DNA of 64,000 nucleotides from contig JANQON010000009.1 of NCBI GenBank assembly GCA_028289605.1, forward strand, positions 248,001 to 312,000, given 5' to 3'. The position numbers were made by a program, and so were the translations under genes. The notes below the pieces were generated by a model. The model worked only from the letters and a program-made list of their open reading frames with translations. It made no database searches and had not been told where the DNA came from. This document shows, one piece after another, positions 38,424-47,109 of this stretch. The stretch comes from Hyphococcus sp. (GTDB lineage Bacteria > Pseudomonadota > Alphaproteobacteria > Caulobacterales > Parvularculaceae). Position 1 is the stretch's first letter; each line of letters opens with the position of its first letter.

Positions 38424-38544
38424 GGCGAAGACTCCCTTGTGATGCAATTCGTTTTTCGACGGGCGGAACCTACGCGAAACGCGCCAGGTTTCAACACGGG
38501 CGTATTAAGAGGGGACAGAGAGAAGCCGAGACTACGGATTTCCC

Positions 38545-38630
38545 CCGCTCATCCCGGCGCGGGCCGGGATCTCATCATTCCTACGCCGGAGCGCGTCGGC
38601 CGAGGTCCCGGCTTTCGCCGGGATGAGCAG
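38545..38630. repeat. 28-bp inverted repeat pair (dRS3-like), copy 3
   Basis: The arms at 38545-38572 and 38603-38630 are 28 bases each with a 30-base spacer. They share the CCGCTCATCCCGGCG start of copy 2 and have internally palindromic arms. It lies between the prolyl oligopeptidase gene and the popZ-like gene. Confidence 0.8.
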
Positions 38631-38656
38631 GTAGTGGGAGTTTTTGTCTCCGAATC

Positions 38657-38683
38657 AAAAAGGCCGGCTCGCGAAAGCCGGCC
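38657..38683 (-). terminator. Intrinsic terminator of the popZ-like gene
   Basis: GGCCGGCT (38662-38669) and AGCCGGCC (38676-38683) form an 8-bp GC-rich stem. On the minus strand it is followed by five T (38661-38657). It starts 22 bases after the stop of the popZ-like gene, the expected place for its terminator. Confidence 0.75.
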
Positions 38684-38705
38684 CCTGAATCGGTTGGAAG
38701 ATCGG

Positions 38706-39209
38706 CTAGCGGCGGCGACGGGCCACGCGCTGAACCTCTTCCTCGACCTTTTCTTCGACGATGGCGGGCAGATTGGCGTCGAGCCATTCCTTGACCAGGG
38801 GACGCAGCATCTCAACGACGATGTCCTCCAGGGTCCGGCCCGGTCCTTCGGTCACCCGCACCGACTGGGAAAGATTGGCGAAGGCGCTTGACGCCGCGCT
38901 TGCGGCTGTTTCATCGAGAATGGCTTCTTCCGCGTCCTGTTGCATAGCCTCCGCCACATTTTTCTTAATCATTTCAACATCTTCCGTTTCGAGATGGGGT
39001 TTTGCGCCGTCTTCGCTGGCTGTCGGCGTCGGCGCCGGTTCCGGCGCCGGCTCAGGCGCAGCAGCTGCCGGCGTCGGTCGGCGCAGCGGCGTCGGCTGCG
39101 TCGCCGTCGGTTCGGCGGGCGCTGAGCCTTCTTCCTCGTCCTCGGAGATAATCCGGCGAATCGAGGCGAGAATCTCTTCCATACTCGGTTCGGGCTGTGC
39201 GTTTTCCAT
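38706..39209 (-). CDS. PopZ-like DUF2497 polar organising protein
   Basis: 167 residues. The N-terminal helix SMEEILASIRRIISEDEE is diagnostic. A Pro/Ala/Glu-rich disordered middle (about 35-75) follows, then helices ending LEDIVVEMLRPLVKEWLDANLPAIVEEKVEEEVQRVARR. In Caulobacter, PopZ forms a matrix at the cell pole that anchors the chromosome centromere; many alphaproteobacteria carry such a protein, often next to valS as here. The gene has its own terminator. Confidence 0.9.
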   Translation of the reverse strand: MENAQPEPSMEEILASIRRIISEDEEEGSAPAEPTATQPTPLRRPTPAAAAPEPAPEPAPTPTASEDGAKPHLETEDVEMIKKNVAEAMQQDAEEAILDETAASAASSAFANLSQSVRVTEGPGRTLEDIVVEMLRPLVKEWLDANLPAIVEEKVEEEVQRVARRRR

Positions 39210-39395
39210 CGACCCTTTTGTCCTCAAAGCGGAAGCGCCTGTCTCAACGAACCATCTGATTCGCCGCCCTCGCGCCTCTCGTGTCGTGTTGTTTTCGGCC
39301 GCTTCGGCCCGCCGATCAAGGGCTTGTCTGCTCGTATCAGCGTCTTCGTTACCGGGACGTTAACGCCAATGCGGGAAATGAGTTTGCGCCGACAA

Positions 39396-40049
39396 TCAGA
39401 ACACGAATGCTTTGGGCTTCTCGAATCCGGCCAGCACGGCGCTTGAAGCCGCGTCAAACATCGGCGTGAACGAGAAGGCGGAGCCTGACCGCACAAAAAC
39501 GCCGCCGCGCGAAACGCCGCCGTCACGCACAAGCGCCGCCAGGCGGCCCCCTTCGGTCAGTTGCTCGAGCAGCGTGTCCGGACGGCGTTCGATCGCGCCG
39601 CCGATGAAGATAACGTCGAAGGGGCCCTGCTTCGGCGCGCCGTTCCAGGGCTCTCCGGTCAAAACAGCGGCGTTGGAAAAGCCGAGCTCATTGAGGTTTT
39701 CCTGGGCGACGGCGGCGAGATCGTCGTCGCTTTCCAGCGACACGACCATTTCGGCCAACATGGCGAGGATCGCGGTCGAATAGCCGGTGCCGCAAACCGC
39801 ATTCAGTACGACGTCGTCAGCGCGGATTTCAGCGGCGGCGACGAGTTTGGCGAAGTCCCGGGCGCGCAGCAGCCAACGCCCTTCAGCATAACGAAGCTCT
39901 TGCTCCACATAGGCCTGTTCGCGCATTTCCGCCGGCACAAAGATCTCGCGCGGAATGGTTTCCATCGCGTGCTGTATGCGCAAGTCGGTGACGTCGTTCG
40001 GTCGGACCTGGCTTTCAACCATGTGGCGGCGGGCCGCTTCGTAGTTCAT
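39396..40049 (-). CDS. pcm: Protein-L-isoaspartate O-methyltransferase family protein
   Basis: 217 residues. MNYEAARRHMVESQVRPNDVTD at the N-terminus is typical of the alphaproteobacterial Pcm subgroup. The SAM-binding motif I reads VLNAVCGTGYSTAILA, a weaker form of the usual VLEIGTGSGY, and PFDVIFIGGAIERRPDTLLEQLTEGGRL is the C-terminal motif. Family members repair isoaspartate in aged proteins. In related bacteria the gene often leads into an outer-membrane channel gene; here the channel gene lies beyond a tRNA on the other strand. The altered motif I leaves activity open. Confidence 0.82.
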   Translation of the reverse strand: MNYEAARRHMVESQVRPNDVTDLRIQHAMETIPREIFVPAEMREQAYVEQELRYAEGRWLLRARDFAKLVAAAEIRADDVVLNAVCGTGYSTAILAMLAEMVVSLESDDDLAAVAQENLNELGFSNAAVLTGEPWNGAPKQGPFDVIFIGGAIERRPDTLLEQLTEGGRLAALVRDGGVSRGGVFVRSGSAFSFTPMFDAASSAVLAGFEKPKAFVF

Positions 40050-40189
40050 CGCGCTCTTAAACCCTGTTTTTCGCAAGCGGCATAGCGCCGCCGCCGATGA
40101 TGCGCAACGCGAGAAAGGCCGATCAGCCGGTGCAATTTCTTTTGACCGGCCCATATCGGCGCGCTAAGAGACCGCCTCGCCTTCCGGAC

Positions 40190-40263
40190 GGCCACGTGGC
40201 GGAGTGGTGACGCAGCGGCCTGCAAAGCCGTGTACGCCGGTTCGATTCCGGCCGTGGCCTCCA
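40190..40263 (+). tRNA. tRNA-Cys (GCA)
   Basis: 74 bases including the encoded CCA. The acceptor stem GGCCACG pairs with CGTGGCC. The anticodon loop CCTGCAAAG has GCA, the T loop is GGTTCGATTCC, and the discriminator base is T, as expected for Cys. No sign of an integrated element on either side. Confidence 0.95.
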
Positions 40264-40550
40264 GGCGAACCGCGATCGCGCCGCCTTTATCACGCCCAAA
40301 AACCGTTTTAGCCCGGTATTCGTCAGAATCATCGCCGAAATGGCGAAAATGCAACGGTTTTTGAACGGTTTCAGCCGGGACGCCGACTGAATTTTAACTA
40401 TGATGTCAAAGACCGAAGTTAGTTTTGACGGTCCGTATCGGCCGGAGGCCGGGTCATTTGTCGCAGACCCTGCTCACCTTGCCGATATTGGCTTGAACCA
40501 CGGCCGCATCGCCGACAAGTAACGCCTTGAAAAGGAGAACGAGGGGCGAA
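40264..40550. other. Gap before the RND operon
   Basis: About 290 bases with no supported gene. It should hold the RND operon promoter. The end of the gap carries AGGAG and GAGGGG ahead of the first gene. I see no clear operator. Confidence 0.4.
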
Positions 40551-42044
40551 ATGAAACTGGGCAAGGGACAATTGCAAGGCTGCGCTGTGTCTGTGGGGGC
40601 GCTTTTGGCGGCCAGCTGCGCCAGCGTCGATCAGGAACTGATCAGCGCGACGCTGCCCGACACGCCGAGCGCGTGGACAGCCGACGCAACGGTCGGGGAT
40701 GCGCCGGTCGGCGACTGGGTCGCCGCATTCGACGACGTTGCGCTGACCGATCTCATCAAAGAAGCGCTCGCGAACAATAACGATCTGCGAATCGCCGCCG
40801 CGAATCTCGATCAGGCGCGGGCCGGCGCGCGCATTACCCGTGCGGACCTGTTGCCCACGATTAACGCCACCTTTAACTCATCGCGCAACGCCATCGTCAT
40901 CGATCCCACCTCGGCGGCGCAGGCCGGCGCCACCGGCGGCGGAACCGGCGGCGCACCGGCGGCTGACGTGGACAAACGTCTGTGGATCAACAATTTCTCC
41001 CTCGGCGGACAGCTGCAATGGGAAATCGACGTCTGGGGACGCCTGCTCGACGAAACGCGCGCTTCATACGGCGACGCCAGGGCCGCCTTCGCCGACCTCG
41101 CCGGGGCGGAGCTCTCAATCGCCGCGCGCACGGCGCAAGCCTGGTTTGCATTGATCGAAGCGCGCCAGCAGCGCGAACTCGCCGAACGCGATGTCGCCGC
41201 GCGCGAGAGTAATTTGCGCGTTACCGACCGGCGTTATGAGCGCGGCGTCGCATCAAGCCTTGACGTACGCCTGTCGCGCTCGGCCCTCGGCAGCAGCCAG
41301 GCCAGCCTCGCCCTGCGCCGCCAGTTGGAACTGGAAGCGGCCCGGTCGCTCGAAGTGTTGCTCGGCCGCTATCCGGCGGCTGAACTGGAAGCGGCGGCGT
41401 CTCTGCCGGTGCTGCCGCAACTGAACGGCGCCGGCGCGCCGGGCGACATTCTGGTCCGCCGGCCGGATCTGATCGCCGCAGAAACGCGGATGGACGCAGC
41501 GGGCCTTCGCGCGCGCGCCGCGCGCAAGCAGCTGCTGCCGCAATTCAGCCTGTCGACCAGCGCCAACACGTCAGGGCCCACCATATCGGATCTGATCGAT
41601 GCAAGACGCCTTGCGGGCAATCTCGTCGGCGGCGTTTTCCAGCCGCTGTTTCAGGGCGGCCGACTGCTCGCCAACTCAAAGCGCGCGCGCGCGGCGGCGG
41701 AATCGGCGGTGTTCAATTACGTCCAGACCGTGCTGATCGCCTATCAGGAGGCGGAAAACGCCATCGCCGCGGAAACCTATCTCGCTGCGCAGGAAGAGGC
41801 CCTGCGCCTTGCGTTCGAGGAGGCCGCCGCGGCCGAAACACTGACGGAACGGCGTTATTCGTCCGGCGCGGCCACAATTTTTAACCTGTTGGACGCCCAG
41901 ACCCGTCGTATTTCTGCAGAAAGCCAATACATACAGGCCCAACAGCAAAGGGTGTCCAATCGGGTTCAGCTTTATCTCGCCATCGGCGGCGACTTCCTGA
42001 CGGCTGACCGACTTGCCGCGATTGCGGTCGAGACAGGAGAGTAA
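40551..42044 (+). CDS. RND efflux outer-membrane channel lipoprotein (NodT family)
   Basis: 497 residues. The signal sequence ends in ALLAASC, a lipobox. Two internally repeated long-helix/strand units form the TolC-like barrel-and-tunnel, with conserved pieces WEIDVWGRLLDETRA and GDILVRRPDLIAAETRM. The C-terminal SGAATIFNLLDAQTRRISAESQY also fits. It is the first of three genes: the adaptor follows by 5 bases and the pump overlaps the adaptor. Together they make a complete tripartite efflux system. Ribosome site GAGGGG upstream of the ATG at 40551. Confidence 0.92.
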   Translation: MKLGKGQLQGCAVSVGALLAASCASVDQELISATLPDTPSAWTADATVGDAPVGDWVAAFDDVALTDLIKEALANNNDLRIAAANLDQARAGARITRADLLPTINATFNSSRNAIVIDPTSAAQAGATGGGTGGAPAADVDKRLWINNFSLGGQLQWEIDVWGRLLDETRASYGDARAAFADLAGAELSIAARTAQAWFALIEARQQRELAERDVAARESNLRVTDRRYERGVASSLDVRLSRSALGSSQASLALRRQLELEAARSLEVLLGRYPAAELEAAASLPVLPQLNGAGAPGDILVRRPDLIAAETRMDAAGLRARAARKQLLPQFSLSTSANTSGPTISDLIDARRLAGNLVGGVFQPLFQGGRLLANSKRARAAAESAVFNYVQTVLIAYQEAENAIAAETYLAAQEEALRLAFEEAAAAETLTERRYSSGAATIFNLLDAQTRRISAESQYIQAQQQRVSNRVQLYLAIGGDFLTADRLAAIAVETGE

Positions 42045-42049
42045 GCGTT

Positions 42050-43252
42050 ATGTTCCGGAAGCTATTCACCCTGATCGGCACGCTCGGCATATTCGTCGTC
42101 GGTTTCGGCCTCATCGCCCTGATGGGTCAGATGAAACCGGATATTGAACGCCAGGCGCCGGAAATCTCCGCGCCGGCCGTGTTCTTTACCGTGGCGTCGA
42201 ACGGTCCCGTTACGCTCAATGTTTTCGCACAGGGCGAAGTGCGCCCGCGTACGGACATCAACTTAACGGCGCAGGTCGCCGGGCAAATCACGTCGACGTC
42301 GAAGGCGTTCGTCAATGGCGGCGCATTCGAAGAAGGCGACGTGCTAATCCGCATCGAAGACGCGCCCTATCGCGCAGCGGCCGCAGCCGCCGGCGCGCGT
42401 CTGGCGCAGGAGGAAGCCGAAGCGGCGCTTGCGCTTAAAGACTATGAAGATCTGGGCCGAGACGAGGATCCGACTGAGCTTGCGCTGCGCGTGCCGCAAC
42501 TGGCGCAGGCGCAGGCCGAATACCGGGCCGCGCAACTGGATCTCGAACGTACGACCATCCGGGCGCCGTTCAAGGGCCGCGTCCGCGAACGGATTGCCGG
42601 TGTTGGCCAATATGTCGCCCCGGGCGCGCAGCTTGGCCGCGTTTTCTCCACCGACGTTGCGGAGATCAGACTGCCGTTGACGGACGAAGACCTCGCCAAG
42701 CTCGGTCTGTCGGTCGCATTTGTCGAAACCGAAGACAATATCGGTCCGTCTGCGACGCTCTCGGCGTTCATCGCCGGCGAGATGCACGAATGGAAAGCGC
42801 GCATTGCGCGCACAGACGGCGCCATCGATCCGGCGACTCGGCAAATCGCCGCCATCGCCGTCGTCGACGATCCTTATGACAGCGGCGCGGCGCAAACCGG
42901 CACGCCGCTGGCGATGGGACTGTTCGTCGACGCTGAAATTGAAGGCCGACAAATCGACAACGCGATCGTGCTGCCGAGATCGGCGCTGCACGGACGCGAC
43001 ATCGTTTACGTGATTGCCGACGGCAATGTCCTCGAGCGCCGGCAGGTGCGCGTCGTTTCTTCCGATCGCGACACGATCACAACCGTTGCCGGCGTCACGC
43101 CGGGCGAGCGCGTGGTGATATCGCCGCTGCGCGGGGCCGATGAAGGCGATGAAGTCGAGCCCACCGACCCGCTCAGCGACGGCGCGGCGGAAGTCGAGTC
43201 TGAATTGACCGCAAACGCGGCCGCCGCTGCAACCTCGGGAGATAACCGGTGA
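42050..43252 (+). CDS. RND efflux periplasmic adaptor (MFP/HlyD family)
   Basis: 400 residues. An N-terminal membrane anchor (residues 4-26) is followed by a lipoyl-like half (EVRPRTDINLTAQVAGQI), a short alpha-hairpin, the second lipoyl half (TTIRAPFKGRVRERIAGVGQYV) and beta-barrel and membrane-proximal domains. The stop overlaps the GTG start of the pump gene. It bridges pump and channel; the substrate is unknown. Confidence 0.92.
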   Translation: MFRKLFTLIGTLGIFVVGFGLIALMGQMKPDIERQAPEISAPAVFFTVASNGPVTLNVFAQGEVRPRTDINLTAQVAGQITSTSKAFVNGGAFEEGDVLIRIEDAPYRAAAAAAGARLAQEEAEAALALKDYEDLGRDEDPTELALRVPQLAQAQAEYRAAQLDLERTTIRAPFKGRVRERIAGVGQYVAPGAQLGRVFSTDVAEIRLPLTDEDLAKLGLSVAFVETEDNIGPSATLSAFIAGEMHEWKARIARTDGAIDPATRQIAAIAVVDDPYDSGAAQTGTPLAMGLFVDAEIEGRQIDNAIVLPRSALHGRDIVYVIADGNVLERRQVRVVSSDRDTITTVAGVTPGERVVISPLRGADEGDEVEPTDPLSDGAAEVESELTANAAAAATSGDNR

Positions 43253-46200
43253 CCGGCATCATATCCTGGTGGACCCGCAACACGGTCGCCGCCAACCTGT
43301 TGATGGTCGCCTGCCTGATCTCAGGCTTCCTGGCGTTTAACAGCCTTGAGCGCGAGCTTGATCCGTCAGCAGACTTCACCGGCGCGACGATCTCCGTGTC
43401 CTGGCCGGGCGCGAGCCCGCGCGAAGTCGAAGAACAGATCGTCCTGCGCATCGAAGAAGCAATCGCCGGCGTCGACGGGATAGAGCATATCGATTCTACT
43501 GCGCGCGAGGGACGCGCAACCATCAATGTCGAGGGCGACCAAGACATGGATGACACGAAGTTCCTCAACGAAATCAAGAATCGCGTTGACGGTATCTCGA
43601 CCCTGCCGGGCGACGCCTTCCCCCCGGTTGTTTCGCAGTGGACGAACTTCTCGCCCGGCATGTTCATGGCGCTCTACGGCGACCTCGACAAACGCGAATT
43701 AAATCGCCTGGCGCGCGACGTTCGCGATGAACTGTCCCAGCTGCAGGGCGGCTCCCCGCTCGTCAATTTGTGGGGCGAAGAACGCGAGGAAGTTTCGATC
43801 GAAGTTTCCGAGGAATCTCTCCGGCGTTACAGCTTGACGTTCGACGATGTCGCGCGCGCGATCAGAGGCTCATCCCTTAATCTCGCCGGCGGCCAGGTCC
43901 GGACCGAAACCGGCAACCTGCAAATCGCGGCGCGCGCGCTTGCCGACACTGAAGAAGAATTCGAGCGCATCGTTGTGCGGCAAAACCCCGACGGCTCGGT
44001 CATTCGCGTCTCCGACGTCGCCGCCGTCGTCGACGGGTTTGAAGACCGGCGGCAAATCCGGACAGTTAACGGTGTGCCGGCGATCTCCATCGCGGTTCAG
44101 CTGCCCGAAGTCGGCAATATCAGCGAACTGTCAGTCGCGCTGAACGAATACATTGAGACCAAAAACAAGGAGTGGGACGGCAAGGCAGAGCTCTATCCGT
44201 GGTTCGACGCCGCCGATCCCTTTAACGCGCAGCTCGGCCTTGTGGCGTCGAACGCCGCCATCGGCCTCGTCCTGGTGCTGATAATCCTGATGCTGTTCCT
44301 GCGCCCGGCTGTTGCGTTCTGGGTCGCGGTCGGCATCGCGGTCGCTTTCGCCGGAGCGTTCATCTTCATGCCGATGACGGGCGTGTCACTGAACTTCCTG
44401 TCAATCTTCGGATTCCTGCTGGTAATCGGGGTCGTCGTAGACGACGCGATCATCGTCGGGGAGAGTATTCACAACAGGATTGAAGAGGACGGCGTCGGCG
44501 GTCCTGATGCGGCCATCATGGGCACGCAGCTGGTCATCAAGCCGGTTTTCTTCGCGGTGCTGACAACCATTATTGCGTTCGCGCCGTGGCTGTTCGTCGG
44601 CGGCGGCGTCGCGCAGTTCACGCGCCAGATCAGCCTGACCATCACCTACGCGCTGATTTTCTCGCTGGTTGAAGCTTTCTTCATCCTGCCGGCGCACCTG
44701 TCGCATTTGAAGCCGCAGAATAAGAGCGGCGTCTATTATCGAATGCAGCGCATTTTCTCCGAGGGCATCGTCGATTTTGCGCGCAATGTCTATCAACCGC
44801 TGATCAAAACGGCGTTGCGGTTTCGCTACTTCACGGTCGCCTCCTTCCTGGTCGCTTTCGCCTTCGCCTTCGCCCTCCTGGCGCAGGGCTGGATCGGCTT
44901 CAAGTTCATGCCGGAGATTCAAGGCACGTTTATCTCGCTCAATGTTCGCCTGCCCGAAGGCTCGTCCTTCAATCGAACGATGCAGATATATGACGAGGTT
45001 GAGCTTGCGGCGAACCGGCTGAAGAATGATCTCGGCGACGCTAAGGACGACGAGCCCTTCGTCAAATCGATCTATATCGCCGCCGACGAGGGCGAAGTGG
45101 TCTCCTATGTGACGATTACCGATGCAGCCAATCGCGACATCTCGACGGAAGACGCAGCGGAGCTGTTCCGCGACAAGCTTGGCCCTATTCCCGATGCTGA
45201 GGAAATCAATATCGGCTTCACCCAGAACGAGGGCGGCCCCGATCTCGCCTTCGGTATCGAGGGCGACGAGCTGGAAGAGCTGCGGCTCGCCACCATCGAT
45301 CTGCAGAACTATCTGCGCACGCTGCCGGGCGTCTTTGACGTCCGCAACAACCTGCAGTCGGCGACGCCGGAGTTGCAGATCGTCCTTAAACCGGGTGCTG
45401 AGCGGTTCGGACTGACGCTGGCCGAAGTCTCGCGCCAGGTGCGCCAGGCGTTTTATGGCGAAGAGGTACAGCGCCTGCCGCGCGACGGCCAGGACGTGCG
45501 CGTCATGGTGCGGTATCCGAAAACGGCGCGGGAATCGCTGACCACAATTGAATCCATGCGCATTCGCACCGCCGACGGCCGCGAGGTGCCGCTGACCGCG
45601 GTCGCCGACGCGCAATTCGCGCCCAGCTTCAAACGGATCGACCGCCGCGACCGGCAACGTTCGTCGCGGGTAACCGCTGAGATTCGCGAAGGCGTTGATC
45701 GCGGGCAGCTCATGACGGACTATCGCGAAAAGTTCGTACCCGAATGGAAAGAACGCCATCCGGAAGCGTCGCTGGCCCAGCGCGGCGACGCGGAAGAGCA
45801 ACAGGAGTTTTTTAACGAACTTATTCCGCTGCTGCTGACCGCGCTGTTCGTGATGTATATGTTGCTGGCCATTGCTTTCAGTTCCTATTGGCAGCCGGCG
45901 CTGATCATGACGGCGATCCCGTTCGGCTTCATGGGGGCGGCCTTTGGCCATATGATCTTCGGCATCGACTTCGCGCTCTTCTCCTTCTTTGGCGTCGGCG
46001 CCGCCGCCGGCGTTGTGGTCAACGACAATCTCGTGCTCATCGACTATGTGAACCGTTTGCGGGCCCAGGGACGCGGGGCCTTCGACGCGCTGGTCACCGC
46101 CGGCGTCGGCCGCTTCCGCCCGATCATGCTGACGTCGTTCACCACTTTTGTCGGCCTGTTGCCAATCATGTTTGAGCAGTCGACAGACGCGCAGTTCCTG

Positions 46201-46449
46201 AAGCCAACCATCGTCGCCCTCGCCTTCGGCGTTGCGTTCGCCACCGGCGTGACGCTGGTCTTCGTGCCGGCGATGTATGCGGTGGGCGCGGATATCGCTC
46301 GCTTCTATCGCTGGGCGTGGACCGGAGAGAAGCAGCCCCGGGTCGGCCAGGGACGCCCGATGGAAACCGATATCGACGGTCTTCCCGCTTATCGCGACGG
46401 CGACGGCCAGCAGGAAAGGCCGAATCCCCTCTATCGACCGGCGGAATGA
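43249..46449 (+). CDS. RND efflux pump permease (HAE1/AcrB-like)
   Basis: 1066 residues, normal for the family, starting at GTG (43249) within the adaptor stop (GTGA). It has twelve predicted helices and two large periplasmic loops. The proton-relay region of helix 4 reads GVVVDDAIIVGESI and contains the conserved Asp pair. GFKFMPEIQGTFISLNVRLPEGSS marks the start of the second half. It belongs to a deep AcrB-like branch often annotated for multidrug or metabolite export. No regulator gene is adjacent. A long antisense frame exists but is not real. Confidence 0.94.
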   Translation: MTGIISWWTRNTVAANLLMVACLISGFLAFNSLERELDPSADFTGATISVSWPGASPREVEEQIVLRIEEAIAGVDGIEHIDSTAREGRATINVEGDQDMDDTKFLNEIKNRVDGISTLPGDAFPPVVSQWTNFSPGMFMALYGDLDKRELNRLARDVRDELSQLQGGSPLVNLWGEEREEVSIEVSEESLRRYSLTFDDVARAIRGSSLNLAGGQVRTETGNLQIAARALADTEEEFERIVVRQNPDGSVIRVSDVAAVVDGFEDRRQIRTVNGVPAISIAVQLPEVGNISELSVALNEYIETKNKEWDGKAELYPWFDAADPFNAQLGLVASNAAIGLVLVLIILMLFLRPAVAFWVAVGIAVAFAGAFIFMPMTGVSLNFLSIFGFLLVIGVVVDDAIIVGESIHNRIEEDGVGGPDAAIMGTQLVIKPVFFAVLTTIIAFAPWLFVGGGVAQFTRQISLTITYALIFSLVEAFFILPAHLSHLKPQNKSGVYYRMQRIFSEGIVDFARNVYQPLIKTALRFRYFTVASFLVAFAFAFALLAQGWIGFKFMPEIQGTFISLNVRLPEGSSFNRTMQIYDEVELAANRLKNDLGDAKDDEPFVKSIYIAADEGEVVSYVTITDAANRDISTEDAAELFRDKLGPIPDAEEINIGFTQNEGGPDLAFGIEGDELEELRLATIDLQNYLRTLPGVFDVRNNLQSATPELQIVLKPGAERFGLTLAEVSRQVRQAFYGEEVQRLPRDGQDVRVMVRYPKTARESLTTIESMRIRTADGREVPLTAVADAQFAPSFKRIDRRDRQRSSRVTAEIREGVDRGQLMTDYREKFVPEWKERHPEASLAQRGDAEEQQEFFNELIPLLLTALFVMYMLLAIAFSSYWQPALIMTAIPFGFMGAAFGHMIFGIDFALFSFFGVGAAAGVVVNDNLVLIDYVNRLRAQGRGAFDALVTAGVGRFRPIMLTSFTTFVGLLPIMFEQSTDAQFLKPTIVALAFGVAFATGVTLVFVPAMYAVGADIARFYRWAWTGEKQPRVGQGRPMETDIDGLPAYRDGDGQQERPNPLYRPAE

Positions 46450-46818
46450 CGGGTTTAGGGCCGCCGGCTGTTAACCTTTTTTTAACAGTTCGGTGACATC
46501 TTAAGAAAGTCTTCTCCCGAGAAGATACCCCACCATACCCCACGACAGTGAGTACCGGCCGCGTTTTCCCCCAAGACGCGGCCGTCTCGCTATTCATGGG
46601 GCTGATTCGCGCTCTAGCCCCGCAAGGTCGGGGCGCGAAACAGTCGGCTGTCAGAAGCGCCGCCCCACCAAATCGGCCGTCCTCCAAGGTTGCCCGCAGC
46701 CCGCAAATCCGCTCCGTCCAACACCCCTAGGCGGCTCTGCAAAAAACGCCGCCGCGGCGAAAAGGGTATGGATTTGCGCCGGCCCGCTTGCTATAGCCCC
46801 CGTTCCAACACAAGGCGG
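46450..46818. other. Gap between RND operon and tRNA-Asn
   Basis: About 370 bases without a supported gene. It holds three small palindromes. CTGTTAA/TTAACAG (46468-46488) around a T-run may end RND transcription. TCTTCTC-CC-GAGAAGA (46510-46525) is a compact operator-like palindrome. GGCCGCGT/ACGCGGCC (46557-46583) is an 8-bp hairpin. TATAGC (46792-46797), 22 bases before the tRNA, may be its -10 element. Confidence 0.45.
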
Positions 46819-46894
46819 TCCCCGATAGCTCAGTTGGTAGAGCAGCTGACTGTTAATCAGCGGGTCACTGGTTCGAGTCCAGTTCGGGGAGCCA
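46819..46894 (+). tRNA. tRNA-Asn (GTT)
   Basis: 76 bases with CCA encoded. The acceptor stem TCCCCGA pairs with TCGGGGA, the anticodon loop CTGTTAATC has GTT, and the T arm is CTGGTTCGAGTCCAG. Its last 46 bases are repeated exactly at 48375-48420, so the gene is also the left end of an integrated element. Confidence 0.97.
46849..46894 (+). repeat. Left attachment repeat (attL), 46 bp
   Basis: The last 46 bases of tRNA-Asn, from the anticodon arm to CCA. Identity to the right copy ends exactly after CCA, and on the other side just before the anticodon stem. Confidence 0.9.
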
Positions 46895-47003
46895 ATAAAA
46901 TCAACAACTTAGCGGCGTCTTGAAGGCAACGTGTTAGACTCTTTTTTTGGGGTCTGTGAGACTTTTTGTTCTCGAAATACCCCTCACAAGAACCACTATG
47001 TTC

Positions 47004-47109
47004 TTTGTGTATGATTTTTTTTCATTTTTTGAACACAAAATTCGTTGTGTCACGTCCATTAGATGCTACGACCTTTGTGTAACACTATTACAGGATTTTG
47101 AGACACAAA
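47004..47109 (+). promoter_or_regulatory. Five TTGTGT/ACACAA sites upstream of the Fic gene
   Basis: TTTGTGT occurs at 47004-47010 and 47074-47080, TTGTGT at 47045-47050, and the inverse ACACAAA at 47033-47039 and 47103-47109. The last touches the ATG at 47110. Five copies in 106 bases form a likely operator cluster. The Fic protein has a C-terminal winged helix, so autoregulation is an attractive inference. Confidence 0.55.

Noticed and set aside
44401-45951. 516-residue open frame antisense to the RND pump
   Set aside because: It is the mirror of a long GC-rich coding region; it has Arg/Asp-rich composition without any family blocks, while the sense strand encodes a complete, well-conserved permease.
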